Positions 19,257 to 27,779 of a stretch of DNA of 64,000 nucleotides are shown here, in pieces. Every line of letters starts with the position of its first letter. Positions within the stretch are counted from its first letter, which is position 1. The stretch is from Flavobacterium sp. CECT 9288 (GTDB lineage Bacteria > Bacteroidota > Bacteroidia > Flavobacteriales > Flavobacteriaceae), in contig NZ_OU957226.1 of NCBI RefSeq assembly GCF_918731615.1, forward strand, positions 1,054,001 through 1,118,000, read 5' to 3'. A program made the translations under genes and the position numbers. The notes under the pieces are model-generated. The model was not told where the DNA came from. It worked only from the letters and a program-made list of their open reading frames with translations, and made no database searches.

Positions 19257-19277
19257 AGAAATGGTTCTGGTTTTTAC

Positions 19278-19285
19278 CAAAAATA
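19278..19285 (-). promoter_or_regulatory. Promoter -7 box of the GNAT-MFS operon
   Basis: TATTTTTG on the minus strand, 21 bases before ATG 19256. It decides the short start of the GNAT gene. Confidence 0.55.
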
Positions 19286-19347
19286 AATAAAATTCCGATT
19301 GATTTTTATAATCTATGACACTATTCGACAAATCAATTTAAAGATTC

Positions 19348-19377
19348 TTGAAATCTAATTTTCAATTAGTACTTTTG
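19348..19377 (+). promoter_or_regulatory. yaaA promoter
   Basis: TTG at 19348-19350, a 19-base spacer, then TACTTTTG at 19370-19377. Both elements match the Bacteroidota consensus. The box lies within the longer open frame that begins at 19348, so the true yaaA start must be downstream. Confidence 0.75.
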
Positions 19378-19416
19378 GGATTACTAATAAAAAAGAGTTC
19401 GAGAAGAATATTGTGT

Positions 19417-20175
19417 ATGAAAATTGTGATATCGCCAGCTAAATCCTTAGATTTTGAGAAGAAATTGCCCGTTGAAACGTTTACTAAGTCTATTTTTTTA
19501 AAAGAGTCAGCTGAAATTCATTCAGTTTTGAAAGAAAAAAAACCAGCTGATTTATCAGTATTAATGAGCATTTCAGATAAACTTGCTGATCTCAATTGGA
19601 AACGAAATCAAGAATGGAAAACTCCATTTACTCCTAAGAATGCTCGTCCAGCAGTATACACTTTTGATGGAGATGTGTACGTAGGATTGGATGTATTTAC
19701 TCTTTCACCTTCAAAAATTGAAATTTTACAAGACAAATTACGCATACTATCTGGACTTTATGGCATATTAAAACCATTAGACTTAATGCAGGCGTATCGA
19801 TTAGAAATGGGTACAAAATTACCTATTGGCGAAAGTAAAAATCTTTATGAGTTTTGGAAACCTTCCATTACTAAAGCTTTAAATAAGGAGCTAAAAGAAG
19901 GGGAGTTGTTTGTAAACTTAGCTAGTACAGAATACTTTTCGGCAGTTGATGTTAAGTCATTAAAAGTTCCGGTTATTACACCTGAGTTTAAAGATTATAA
20001 AAACGGCAAACTCAAGATTATTAGTTTTTTTGCTAAAAAAGCCCGCGGAATGATGGTTCGTTATATCATAGATACCAATGCAGAAACTATTGAGGATTTA
20101 AAAGGCTTTAATTATGATGGATATCAATTTGATGCCACAGAATCAAAAGGAAATAATTTGGTTTTTACCAGATAG
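19417..20175 (+). CDS. yaaA: Peroxide stress protein YaaA
   Basis: A 252-residue protein of the DUF328/UPF0246 family. The start MKIVISPAKSLDFEKKLP and the later PAVYTFDGDVYVGLDV, RILSGLYGILKPLDLMQAYR and FAKKARGMMVRYII are hallmark segments of YaaA. In E. coli YaaA limits intracellular iron and so oxidative damage during peroxide stress; it acts in the cytoplasm and binds DNA. The start was set by the promoter at 19348-19377 and by family alignment. The gene ends at a shared hairpin with the convergent efflux operon. Confidence 0.95.
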   Translation: MKIVISPAKSLDFEKKLPVETFTKSIFLKESAEIHSVLKEKKPADLSVLMSISDKLADLNWKRNQEWKTPFTPKNARPAVYTFDGDVYVGLDVFTLSPSKIEILQDKLRILSGLYGILKPLDLMQAYRLEMGTKLPIGESKNLYEFWKPSITKALNKELKEGELFVNLASTEYFSAVDVKSLKVPVITPEFKDYKNGKLKIISFFAKKARGMMVRYIIDTNAETIEDLKGFNYDGYQFDATESKGNNLVFTR

Positions 20176-20185
20176 AACATAAAAA

Positions 20186-20211
20186 AAACCGTTAATCAAT
20201 TTTAACGGTTT
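20186..20211. terminator. Bidirectional terminator between yaaA and efflux operon
   Basis: AAACCGTTAA-N6-TTAACGGTTT with A-run before and T-run after, so it can serve both converging units. Confidence 0.85.
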
Positions 20212-20218
20212 TTTTATG

Positions 20219-21802
20219 TTAATGCATAGCATCAGCGGGATTTATTTTATTTTTTCCTTTTTTTATCAAAAGGATAAATGGAATACAAAACAAGAACAAC
20301 GCTCCTAGATACATGAAAATATCCATGTAAGATAGTACTGAACTTTGAACCATGACTTTGTATTCTATTGCTTTATAGGCTTTTGCCAATGCTTCGTTCT
20401 CAGGATACCCCTTAGTCATGAAACCTAATTTAAACTGTTGTACAGTTTTTTGTACCTCATAGGATGTTTTGTCTAAATGTGCAATTAAATTTACACGATG
20501 TTCTTGATTGAATCGAGCAATAAATGTGGTTATAATGGCAATTCCAAAAGATCCACCTAACTGGCGCATCATTCCTGTAAAAGCAGCTCCTTCGCCAATT
20601 CCTTTTCCTTTTAAAGTAGATAATGAAAGCGTTGAAATAGGGACAAACAATAATCCCAAACTAATTCCTCGTAGGATAAGTGGCCAGTACAAATGTTCCC
20701 CCGCAGAGTCAGGAGTTATAACACTTTGCATCCAAAAAGTAAAAAAGAAAAACAACAAAAATCCGGCAGCAACCATATACGTTTGTGGAAATCCTCTTTG
20801 AATCAATTTCCCTATAAAGGGCATCATAATTCCAATTGTAATAGAACTAGGAATAAGCAACAATCCTGCATCTAGAGCGCTCCAACCCAATACTGATTGT
20901 GTATAGATAGGAATTATAAAAGTTGAACCGTATAAACCAAAACCTAGGATAAAACACATGATAGTTCCTATTTTTAGATTTGTATCTTTTAAAACCCTTA
21001 GATTTACAATAGGATATTCATACGTAAGCTCTCTCCAAATGAAAAGTAATAAACCAAATACAGTTATTACGCTCAAAGTTATAATAGTAGTATTATTGAA
21101 CCAATCATCTTGCTGCCCGTGTTCTAGAACGTATTGTAAGGAACCTATAAATGCGGTTAATAGTATAATACCCCACCAGTCTACTTGGCTTGCTTTTAGT
21201 TTGTTACCATATTTTGGACTTTTTACAAAAGACAGGGTTAATAACGTAGCAATAATTCCTAAGGGTATGTTGATGTAAAAAATGAAAGGCCATGAAAAAT
21301 GATCTACAATGTATCCACCAAGTGGCGGACCTAATGTAGGTCCTACAATTACGCCCATGCCGTATATAGCTTGAGCCATTCCTCGTTTTGCTATAGGATA
21401 ACTTTCAGTAATAATGGTTTGTGCTGTAACTAATAAGGCTCCACCACCTAATCCCTGAATAAACCTAAAAGTAACGAGTTCCCATATATTACTTGCGTTT
21501 CCACATAAAAAGGAGGAAACCGTAAATATAATTATGGAAACAGCAAAATAATTTCTTCGACCAAATTGTTGTGACAACCAGCTTGTCATGGGGATCACAA
21601 TTACATTTGCAATTGCATAAGCCGTTATTACCCAAGCCACATCAGTAAGTGATGCTCCTAAGCTTCCGCGCATGTTGTTTAATGCCACGTTTACAATAGT
21701 GGTATCTACAATTTCCAGCATAGCACAAAGTACTGCCGTAATTGTTATTATGATACGTCTAAAACCGTATTCTACTAAATCATCTTCTCCCGATTCAACC
21801 AT
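20219..21802 (-). CDS. DHA2-family MFS drug exporter (EmrB/QacA type)
   Basis: A 527-residue inner-membrane antiporter with about fourteen hydrophobic segments. Diagnostic pieces are LEIVDTTIVNVALNNMRGSL (segment 1), GRRNYFAVSIIIFTVSSFLCG (loop 2-3) and the antiporter motif C GVIVGPTLGPPLGGYI in segment 5. With the HlyD adaptor and TolC-like channel encoded upstream it should form a tripartite pump that moves toxic compounds from the cytoplasm to the outside. It is the last gene of the operon, 77 bases after the hlyD-type gene, and ends at the shared hairpin. Confidence 0.93.
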   Translation of the reverse strand: MVESGEDDLVEYGFRRIIITITAVLCAMLEIVDTTIVNVALNNMRGSLGASLTDVAWVITAYAIANVIVIPMTSWLSQQFGRRNYFAVSIIIFTVSSFLCGNASNIWELVTFRFIQGLGGGALLVTAQTIITESYPIAKRGMAQAIYGMGVIVGPTLGPPLGGYIVDHFSWPFIFYINIPLGIIATLLTLSFVKSPKYGNKLKASQVDWWGIILLTAFIGSLQYVLEHGQQDDWFNNTTIITLSVITVFGLLLFIWRELTYEYPIVNLRVLKDTNLKIGTIMCFILGFGLYGSTFIIPIYTQSVLGWSALDAGLLLIPSSITIGIMMPFIGKLIQRGFPQTYMVAAGFLLFFFFTFWMQSVITPDSAGEHLYWPLILRGISLGLLFVPISTLSLSTLKGKGIGEGAAFTGMMRQLGGSFGIAIITTFIARFNQEHRVNLIAHLDKTSYEVQKTVQQFKLGFMTKGYPENEALAKAYKAIEYKVMVQSSVLSYMDIFMYLGALFLFCIPFILLIKKGKNKINPADAMH

Positions 21803-21879
21803 TTTATAACTAAGTGTAAACTATCATTAGAGTTAAATTTTGCCGTCTTTATCAGTTCCAGATTAACATTTTAAAATGC

Positions 21880-22959
21880 TTAATCTATTCTAACATCAAC
21901 ATCTACATTCATACCAGGACGCAATAATTTAATTTTCCCGGCATCATTTGTTGGGTCTAAACTAATTTTAACTGGTAATCTTTGAATTGTTTTTACAAAA
22001 TTTCCGGTGGCATTATCTGGCGGAAGCAAAGAAAATTTAGAACCCGTAGCAGGAGAAAAGGAGGTTAAGGTCCCTTGGAAATCATAATCTGGATAAGCAT
22101 CAACTTTTACCGTAACTTTTTGGCCAACTACCATTTTGTTAAGTTGAGTTTCTTTAAAATTAGCAACTACCCATGCTTCGTTATTATTGATGATGTAAAA
22201 TAAAGATTGTCCAGGTTGTACTAGTTGTCCCGGTTGTATGTCTATTTTAGAAACTTGTCCATCTATTGCTGCAGTGATAACGGTGTAGGATAAGTTAAGC
22301 TTAGCAGCATCAAGTAATGCTCTTGCGCGCTTAATATTGGCAGCAGCTACCTCAGTTTGTTTGTTAGAAACTTTTGATTTTGCAACAGTAACTGATTTTT
22401 GAAAAGCGCTGGCTCGTTCTTGTTGTTGTAAAACACGAACCTGATTTTCGGCTTCCAATTTAGCCGCTAGTGCCTGCTCATATTGTTGTTTAGTAATAGA
22501 GTGGCTTTTGTATAAATTCTCATAACGAATGTAATCACTCGTTGCACGATCTAATCTTATTTTTGCAGTTTGAATGTTACCACCAGCAAAAAGCACATTA
22601 GCATCAGATACTGATATGCTTGCAAGTGCGCTACCAATATCAGCTTTTGATACCTCTAAATTGCCTTCTGCACCTACAAGCGCAGCGGTAGCTTCATCAA
22701 TTTTTAATAAATAATCTCTTTTATCAATTGTAAAAAGTGTATCTCCTTTTTTTACAAAATCATTATCCTTAATATAGACTTTATCTACATATCCAGAAAC
22801 TCTAGGGATAATTGGGTTCATTTTCTTTTCAATTTGTGCATCATCAGTTTCTTCATGTGCTAGTGAATGCATGTATTTAAAAGTACCATATGCGCCACCC
22901 AAAACTACTAATGCTACTAGGATAATTATAAATTTCGTGTTTGTTTTTTTCTTTTCCAT
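21880..22959 (-). CDS. HlyD/EmrA-family membrane fusion protein
   Basis: A 359-residue periplasmic adaptor with one N-terminal anchor (FIIILVALVVLGGAYGTFKY, 10-29). The lipoyl half-motifs flank a long helical hairpin: VSGYVDKVYIKDNDFVKKGD (about 54-73) and YTVITAAIDGQVSKIDIQPG (about 230-250). A barrel domain follows (AWVVANFKETQLNKMVVGQK). This is the usual EmrA layout, joining the DHA2 transporter to the outer-membrane channel. It is spaced 9 bases from the tolC-type gene, so the two are co-transcribed. Confidence 0.94.
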   Translation of the reverse strand: MEKKKTNTKFIIILVALVVLGGAYGTFKYMHSLAHEETDDAQIEKKMNPIIPRVSGYVDKVYIKDNDFVKKGDTLFTIDKRDYLLKIDEATAALVGAEGNLEVSKADIGSALASISVSDANVLFAGGNIQTAKIRLDRATSDYIRYENLYKSHSITKQQYEQALAAKLEAENQVRVLQQQERASAFQKSVTVAKSKVSNKQTEVAAANIKRARALLDAAKLNLSYTVITAAIDGQVSKIDIQPGQLVQPGQSLFYIINNNEAWVVANFKETQLNKMVVGQKVTVKVDAYPDYDFQGTLTSFSPATGSKFSLLPPDNATGNFVKTIQRLPVKISLDPTNDAGKIKLLRPGMNVDVDVRID

Positions 22960-22968
22960 GGTAGTAGT

Positions 22969-24294
22969 TTATTTATGAGCGAGATTGAATGATTGTGATA
23001 ATTGACCTGTAACCGAGAGTAACTCGTAATATTTTTGAATACTATTGGCTTTCGCCAAAGCTTTATTAATTTTTGAATTGAGTTGCTCTACATCAGCTTC
23101 AAGCAAATCATTTGTGTCAGATAGTCCGTTGTCGTATTTATCTTTAACAATACGATAATTTTCTGTGGCTTGCTCTTGTGCCTCCTCATAAACTAGAGTT
23201 TGTTTTAAAGCAAGATCATAGTCCTCAATGGCTTTTTTGACTTGTGTCCGAATATAATCTGTTAAAATTGCTTCGTTATTTTGCACTTCTATAACTTTAT
23301 TTTCAGCAATTTTCACCAAAGTTCCATTTTTCAAAAGCATACTTAAATCATACGAAATTCCTAAGCCCACATTCATAGCATTTTGAACTGTTATAACATT
23401 GCTCAAGTCTAGTGCCGTGTACCCGCCCACAAGCGCTATAGTAGGATAGTAGGAACCTTTAGATATTTTTACATTAGTTTCGCTGGCTTTTACTTGATGT
23501 TGTAACGCTTTTAAATCTTTTCTATTTTCTAAGGCTGGCAATTCATTTGTGGGCACATTTGTCATTTTAAAATCAGCAAAATCAGCTTCTCTAATTTCAA
23601 GTTGCGTTTCTGGATTTAATTTTAACAGCGTAGTTAAATAGAAATTAATCGTTTTTAAGTTGTTTGTGGTTTCATCTAGTGATAACTGAATTTTAGAAAC
23701 TTGAAGTTTAGATTTCAACAAATCATTTCTAGGAATGATACCGTTTTTTTCAAGTTCAATAAAATCCTTTACTCTTTGTTTGGCACTTTTTTGATTTTCC
23801 TTTAAAATTTCGATTGTTTTTTGTGCTTTGTATAAATTTGCATAATACTCTATTACACGCAAAGCAATTTCCTCTTTGGTCTGTTCCGCATTAGCCATTT
23901 CTGCTTGGTACAAATAGTCCTGAGCTTTAATGCTATTTTGGAGTTTAAATCCTGCAAAAACTGGAACTGTAGCATTCAATTGTCCTACCATTAATTGGTT
24001 GACAACAGGCATTTGTTGTGGATCACTACTTTGATTTAACTTAAAATTGATACCTGCATTTGCTAAGCGTTGGTACTGCCCGGAAAGTTTTAAATCTGGA
24101 TATTGATTGTTTTTTGTGGCTTGTAACTCGAGTTTTTTTGTTTTGATCTTAGTGTTAGCTAAAGTAATCTCATTACTTTTACTCCAAGCCATGTCTATTG
24201 CTTCGGTAAGCGTAAGACTTGTTTTCTGTTGTGCTTCTACAGCTGAAATTCCGATGAAGAAAATCCCAAAGAGCATGAATTTACTAGCTTTCAT
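22969..24294 (-). CDS. TolC-family outer membrane efflux protein
   Basis: A 441-residue protein with a signal peptide (MKASKFMLFGIFFIGISAVEA) and two OEP repeats (about 25-210 and 225-425) of long amphipathic helices broken by short strands, the TolC trimer plan. Signature segments are LTLTEAIDMAWSKSNEITLA and DNGLSDTNDLLEADVEQLNS, which ends each OEP repeat. It provides the outer-membrane duct of the efflux system encoded here. Its start overlaps the stop of the TetR gene by 11 bases, so the regulator and pump are translationally coupled. Confidence 0.94.
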   Translation of the reverse strand: MKASKFMLFGIFFIGISAVEAQQKTSLTLTEAIDMAWSKSNEITLANTKIKTKKLELQATKNNQYPDLKLSGQYQRLANAGINFKLNQSSDPQQMPVVNQLMVGQLNATVPVFAGFKLQNSIKAQDYLYQAEMANAEQTKEEIALRVIEYYANLYKAQKTIEILKENQKSAKQRVKDFIELEKNGIIPRNDLLKSKLQVSKIQLSLDETTNNLKTINFYLTTLLKLNPETQLEIREADFADFKMTNVPTNELPALENRKDLKALQHQVKASETNVKISKGSYYPTIALVGGYTALDLSNVITVQNAMNVGLGISYDLSMLLKNGTLVKIAENKVIEVQNNEAILTDYIRTQVKKAIEDYDLALKQTLVYEEAQEQATENYRIVKDKYDNGLSDTNDLLEADVEQLNSKINKALAKANSIQKYYELLSVTGQLSQSFNLAHK

Positions 24295-24910
24295 ATATTA
24301 GCAAGGCTTTTATTGTTTGTTGAATGTGATTAGTCAAATTGGTCTTGATATAATTGTTATATAAATCCTCTGTTTTTAAATTCAATAAATTCTCAAAAAA
24401 AGGTTTGTTCATGTGGAAATGAAAAAAAGTTCCTAAAATAGTTGGTGTTATAAGAGGTATAATAACATCTTTCCTAAAAATTCCTTTTTTTTGTCCTTCT
24501 TCAATAATTAATTCTAGGGATTTTAAATTTCCTTTTCTAAGTTCAGAGAATGTTTGAATATTTTGTTCTCTTTTTTTAGATGTAAATTCAAAATGTAAAA
24601 TGCGATAGATACCTTTATTAAGATTTATTCTATCAATATATAGTGCTATTAATTTATTTATTTTTTCCAAAGGCTCTATTTCTTCTTGAAGGAGTTTGTC
24701 CAATTGGAGTTTTAAATCTGAAGTGCGATAGACAATTAAAGATTCAAGCAAACGCTCTTTGGAACCAAAATAATAGGAAACCATAGCCACATTAATTTGG
24801 GCTAGTTTAGCAATGTTCCGTATTGAGGTACCGTCAAATCCTTTTTCTGAGAATAGAGTTTCTGCAACTTCTAGAATTTGAATCTGTTTGTCATTAAAAT
24901 TACTTTTCAA
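24284..24910 (-). CDS. TetR/AcrR-family repressor of the efflux operon
   Basis: The HTH domain is ILEVAETLFSEKGFDGTSIR followed by NIAKLAQINVAMVSYYFGSK, a complete TetR signature, and the C-terminal half is an all-helical ligand domain. The operon position ahead of tolC-hlyD-DHA2 suggests an autorepressor that releases the promoter when a pump substrate binds. The open frame extends to a TTG at 24934, but that codon is part of the -7 box (24932-24939). I therefore use the TTG at 24910, giving 208 residues; other starts nearby are possible. Confidence 0.9.
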   Translation of the reverse strand: MKSNFNDKQIQILEVAETLFSEKGFDGTSIRNIAKLAQINVAMVSYYFGSKERLLESLIVYRTSDLKLQLDKLLQEEIEPLEKINKLIALYIDRINLNKGIYRILHFEFTSKKREQNIQTFSELRKGNLKSLELIIEEGQKKGIFRKDVIIPLITPTILGTFFHFHMNKPFFENLLNLKTEDLYNNYIKTNLTNHIQQTIKALLIYES

Positions 24911-24931
24911 AAGAATCTTTTTTAGATGAAA

Positions 24932-24972
24932 CAAAATTAAACATGTGTTTAAATTAAACGGTTGTTTAATTT
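24932..24972 (-). promoter_or_regulatory. Promoter and probable TetR operator of the efflux operon
   Basis: On the minus strand TAATTTTG (24932-24939) is an exact -7 box. Just upstream lies a perfect inverted repeat AAATTAAAC-N4-GTTTAATTT (24951-24972, 9-bp arms, spacer GGTT), overlapping where the -33 element would be. A repressor bound here would block the polymerase. The arm length and 22-bp size fit a TetR dimer site. Confidence 0.65.
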
Positions 24973-25034
24973 TTATTTAACTTTTATTTAACAAAAATTA
25001 ATTAGTCAATGTTTTATAGTATTAACTTAAATTT

Positions 25035-25067
25035 ATGAACGTTCATTCTTTTTTAGTATTACTTTTG
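25035..25067 (+). promoter_or_regulatory. Operator and promoter of the TetR-nitroreductase unit
   Basis: ATGAACGTTCAT (25035-25046) is a perfect 12-bp palindrome typical of TetR operators. TACTTTTG (25060-25067) is an exact -7 box, 13 bases after the palindrome. The palindrome thus sits in the promoter spacer, suited to autorepression by the product of the gene at 25105. Confidence 0.65.
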
Positions 25068-25104
25068 TATTGTAATAAAATAAGATTTCAACAAAAATTA
25101 GAAT

Positions 25105-25683
25105 ATGGCTCAGCTACAAAAAAGTATTAACAAACGTCTAGCGCTTTTAAAAGCTACTTTACAGCTTGTTAATAATGGAGGAATTCAAGGGGCATCCATG
25201 GCTAAAATTGCCAAAGAAGCATCTATATCACCCGCTACCATTTATCTTTTTTTTGATAGCAAACAAGAATTGCTTAATCAGTTGTATCTTTCTGTAAAAT
25301 CTAATTTTGCTCAAGTAGCATTTAGTTCACATGCGCCAGGGGATACTATTTCCAAACAGTTTGAAACCATTTGGCACAACATGGCACAATATAAATTAGC
25401 ACATCTAGAGGAAGCGTCATTTTTGTCGCAATGTGATAACACCCCTATGATTGATGATCAAACCAGACAAGAAGGATTGCTTTTCCTGACTCCACTTTTT
25501 GATTTATGGAAATCAGGAATACAGGCAGGAATCATAAAGGAATATTCACCTTATTTATTATATGCACACACTATTTATCCCATGGCGTTCTTAATGAACA
25601 TGCACAATAACCAGCTTTGTATTGTTAATCAAGACCTATTAAACAGTAGTTTTAAAATGGCTTGGGATAGCATCAAAACATAG
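25105..25683 (+). CDS. TetR/AcrR-family regulator
   Basis: A 192-residue protein. The N-terminal HTH reads ALLKATLQLVNNGGIQGASM then AKIAKEASISPATIYLFFDS, the usual TetR pattern ending in the Y-x-F/Y turn. The C-terminal part is helical, without recognisable ligand residues. It is followed after 31 bases by a nitroreductase gene, and an ATGAACGTTCAT operator lies in its promoter. It probably represses itself and the nitroreductase, relieved by a redox-active or electrophilic compound. Confidence 0.9.
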   Translation: MAQLQKSINKRLALLKATLQLVNNGGIQGASMAKIAKEASISPATIYLFFDSKQELLNQLYLSVKSNFAQVAFSSHAPGDTISKQFETIWHNMAQYKLAHLEEASFLSQCDNTPMIDDQTRQEGLLFLTPLFDLWKSGIQAGIIKEYSPYLLYAHTIYPMAFLMNMHNNQLCIVNQDLLNSSFKMAWDSIKT

Positions 25684-25714
25684 TAATTTTTAAATACTTA
25701 ATACTTTATATAAA

Positions 25715-26347
25715 ATGGAATTAATAGATATATTGAAATGGAGATATGCCGCAAAGGCAATGAACGGTGAAAAAGTTTCACAAGAAAAAATTGATGCCAT
25801 TCTAGAAGCTGCTATTTTAGCACCAACATCAAGTGGTTTACAGCCTTTTGAAATAATGGTAGTTACTAATCAAGAGATTAAAGAGAAAATAAGAGTTATA
25901 GGATGGAATCAATCAGTAATTACAGATTGTTCACATTTGCTTGTTTTTGCTGCTTGGGACACATATACTACAGAGCGTATCAATACCATGTTTGATCTTA
26001 CAAATGAGATTCGTGGTTTTAAAAACGAAGGATTTGAAAATTACAGACAAATGCTTTTAAACAGTTATCCACAAAAAGATCCAGAAATTAACTTTCAACA
26101 TGCAGCAAGACAAGCGTATATTGCTTTTGCAATGGCAATTGCAGCGGCTGCTTTTGAGGGTGTAGATACCACGCCTATTGAAGGTTTTGATCCTGATGCT
26201 CTTGATGAGATTTTAGGTTTAAGAGAAAAAGGACTTAGAAGTTGTGTTATACTGCCTGTAGGTTACCGTGATGCTAAAAATGACTGGTTAGCAGACTTGG
26301 TAAAAGTCAGAAAGAGTAAATCAGATTTAGTTACTTTTATTGACTAA
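25715..26347 (+). CDS. NAD(P)H-dependent nitroreductase family oxidoreductase
   Basis: A 210-residue FMN enzyme of the NfsB-like group. The N-terminus KWRYAAKAMNGEKVSQEKID and the FMN-contact segment LEAAILAPTSSGLQPFEIMV are family hallmarks; the C-terminus has LREKGLRSCVILPVGYRDAK near the phosphate-binding site. Such dimeric cytoplasmic enzymes reduce quinones, nitro compounds or flavins with NAD(P)H. It is the second gene of a TetR-controlled pair and ends at a strong hairpin. Confidence 0.92.
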   Translation: MELIDILKWRYAAKAMNGEKVSQEKIDAILEAAILAPTSSGLQPFEIMVVTNQEIKEKIRVIGWNQSVITDCSHLLVFAAWDTYTTERINTMFDLTNEIRGFKNEGFENYRQMLLNSYPQKDPEINFQHAARQAYIAFAMAIAAAAFEGVDTTPIEGFDPDALDEILGLREKGLRSCVILPVGYRDAKNDWLADLVKVRKSKSDLVTFID

Positions 26348-26366
26348 TACATAAAATAATGTTTAT

Positions 26367-26393
26367 AAAATCTCTCTTTTTAGGAGAGATTTT
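26367..26393 (+). terminator. Terminator of the TetR-nitroreductase unit
   Basis: AAAATCTCTC-N7-GAGAGATTTT followed by further T residues, 20 bases past the stop. Confidence 0.8.
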
Positions 26394-26462
26394 TTTTGGA
26401 TTTAAGATTATATGAACCAATAATCGAAAAGAAATTTGTGAATATCTATTTGAAAAAAAAGG

Positions 26463-26491
26463 TTGTTTATTTTCTTTAAAAATTATCTTTG
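26463..26491 (+). promoter_or_regulatory. Promoter of the DUF4494 gene
   Basis: TTG (26463-26465), an 18-base spacer and TATCTTTG (26484-26491); both match the Bacteroidota consensus. The ATG follows 21 bases later. Confidence 0.75.
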
Positions 26492-26512
26492 GCATCCTAA
26501 AAAATAATTGAA

Positions 26513-27070
26513 ATGAGTAATATTTGGTACGAATGCAAAGTAAAATATAGAAAAACAGATGAGACTGGTGGTCAAAAAATTACGACTGAACCGTATCTGG
26601 TTGATGCTATATCGTATACAGAAGCCGAAAGTAGAATTAATGAAGAAATGGCAGCGTATATTAGTGAAGAGTTTAAAATCACCAATATTAAAGTGGCTAA
26701 TTATGCAGAAATCCACCCTTTTGAAAATGCAGACAGATGGTTTCGTTCTAAAGTTTCACTAGTTGCTTATGATGAAGAGAGCGGAAAGGAACGCAAGACA
26801 AATATGTACATGCTAGTTCAAGCCAATGATGTACGTGAAGCCTATGACAATACAATAACAATTATGAAAGGAACCATGGGCGATTACACCATTCCTGCCG
26901 TATCTGAGTCAGCTATTATGGATGTTTTTCCTTATTTTAGTGGTGATGAAGGTGAACTTGAGCAATTAGAACGATTTAATGCTTTAAAAGCTTCAAAACC
27001 AGATTCTACAACAGAAATAGAAGATCACATGGAATTTATAGCCGAAGCAGAGGAAGAAACGACAGCTTAA
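26513..27070 (+). CDS. DUF4494 family protein
   Basis: A 185-residue soluble protein. The start MSNIWYECKVKYRKTDETGG and the later YLVDAISYTEAESRINEEM and KTNMYMLVQANDVREAYDN are typical of DUF4494, a family restricted to Bacteroidota. It looks like two repeats of a beta-alpha-beta unit (about 4-70 and 80-140) followed by an acidic tail. The function is unknown. The family occurs as a single-copy core gene, and this one has a consensus promoter of its own. Confidence 0.88.
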   Translation: MSNIWYECKVKYRKTDETGGQKITTEPYLVDAISYTEAESRINEEMAAYISEEFKITNIKVANYAEIHPFENADRWFRSKVSLVAYDEESGKERKTNMYMLVQANDVREAYDNTITIMKGTMGDYTIPAVSESAIMDVFPYFSGDEGELEQLERFNALKASKPDSTTEIEDHMEFIAEAEEETTA

Positions 27071-27111
27071 TTGGAAGCTTAGTTTTTTAAATACAACAAT
27101 ACTTTTTAAAC

Positions 27112-27168
27112 ACGGTTTACAAACCTCTTCTTTGTTATCAGTAAAAACATAAGGGATTTGTAAACCGT
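27112..27168. repeat. Inverted repeat with long loop after DUF4494
   Basis: Perfect 12-bp arms ACGGTTTACAAA (27112-27123) and TTTGTAAACCGT (27157-27168) are separated by 33 bases; the right arm runs into TTTTTA. It may act as the terminator for DUF4494 and the convergent GNAT gene, although the loop is long for that. Confidence 0.55.
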
Positions 27169-27186
27169 TTTTATTTTGCAGACGGA

Positions 27187-27696
27187 TTACGGTTTTAGTA
27201 TTTTTTCAAAAGCTTTTCGAGGACTTCCTCTAAAAAAAACTTCGCCGCAATATTGATAGTCTAAATTCTCAAAGAGGTGCAACATAGGCAGGTTATCAAA
27301 GTTGGTATCTGCTTTTATGCTATAGATGTTTTTTTCAAGTGCTAGTTCTTCAACATATTTTAAAATCATTTTTGCAAGTCCTTTTCCTGTTTGGCTTTCG
27401 CCAATGGCAATGCGGTGTACCACCAGGAAGTCGTTATTTGTCAGCCATTTTCCTTGAATATTTTCATAAGCAGGCTCATCATTAATATATACTGCTGTAT
27501 AGCCTATGATAGTTTGATCTTGTACTAAAACATACCCAGCGCCTTTTAAAATATCGTTGTTTACAATTTCTGGATTGGGATAACCATCTTGCCATTGTGT
27601 GCTTCCGTCATTTTTTCTTCGCAAAATAGCGTGTTGCAAAATGGTCCAAATTGCAGTAGCATCTGTTTGATTTGCCTTTCTAAAATGAATACTCAT
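27187..27696 (-). CDS. GNAT-family N-acetyltransferase
   Basis: A 169-residue acetyltransferase. The N-terminus MSIHFRKANQTDATAIWTIL is the usual first strand and helix. The acetyl-CoA loop is VVHRIAIGESQTGKGLAKMI (Q-x-x-G-K-G variant), and NIYSIKADTNFDNLPMLHLF with NLDYQYCGEV is the C-terminal part. It is a cytoplasmic enzyme of unknown acceptor. No clear -7 box precedes it. Confidence 0.88.
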   Translation of the reverse strand: MSIHFRKANQTDATAIWTILQHAILRRKNDGSTQWQDGYPNPEIVNNDILKGAGYVLVQDQTIIGYTAVYINDEPAYENIQGKWLTNNDFLVVHRIAIGESQTGKGLAKMILKYVEELALEKNIYSIKADTNFDNLPMLHLFENLDYQYCGEVFFRGSPRKAFEKILKP

Positions 27697-27779
27697 AAGT
27701 TTCTAAATTTAATGAATAGGGTTCAATAATATTTGCCCAATCAAACTTTTCTTGACAGTTTAAAATACAATTGGTGACA

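Noticed and set aside
19348..19416. Upstream in-frame extension of yaaA (23 residues from a TTG)
   Set aside because: The TTG at 19348 and the TACTTTTG at 19370 form the promoter, so this part is not in the mRNA; YaaA proteins begin at MKIVISPAK.
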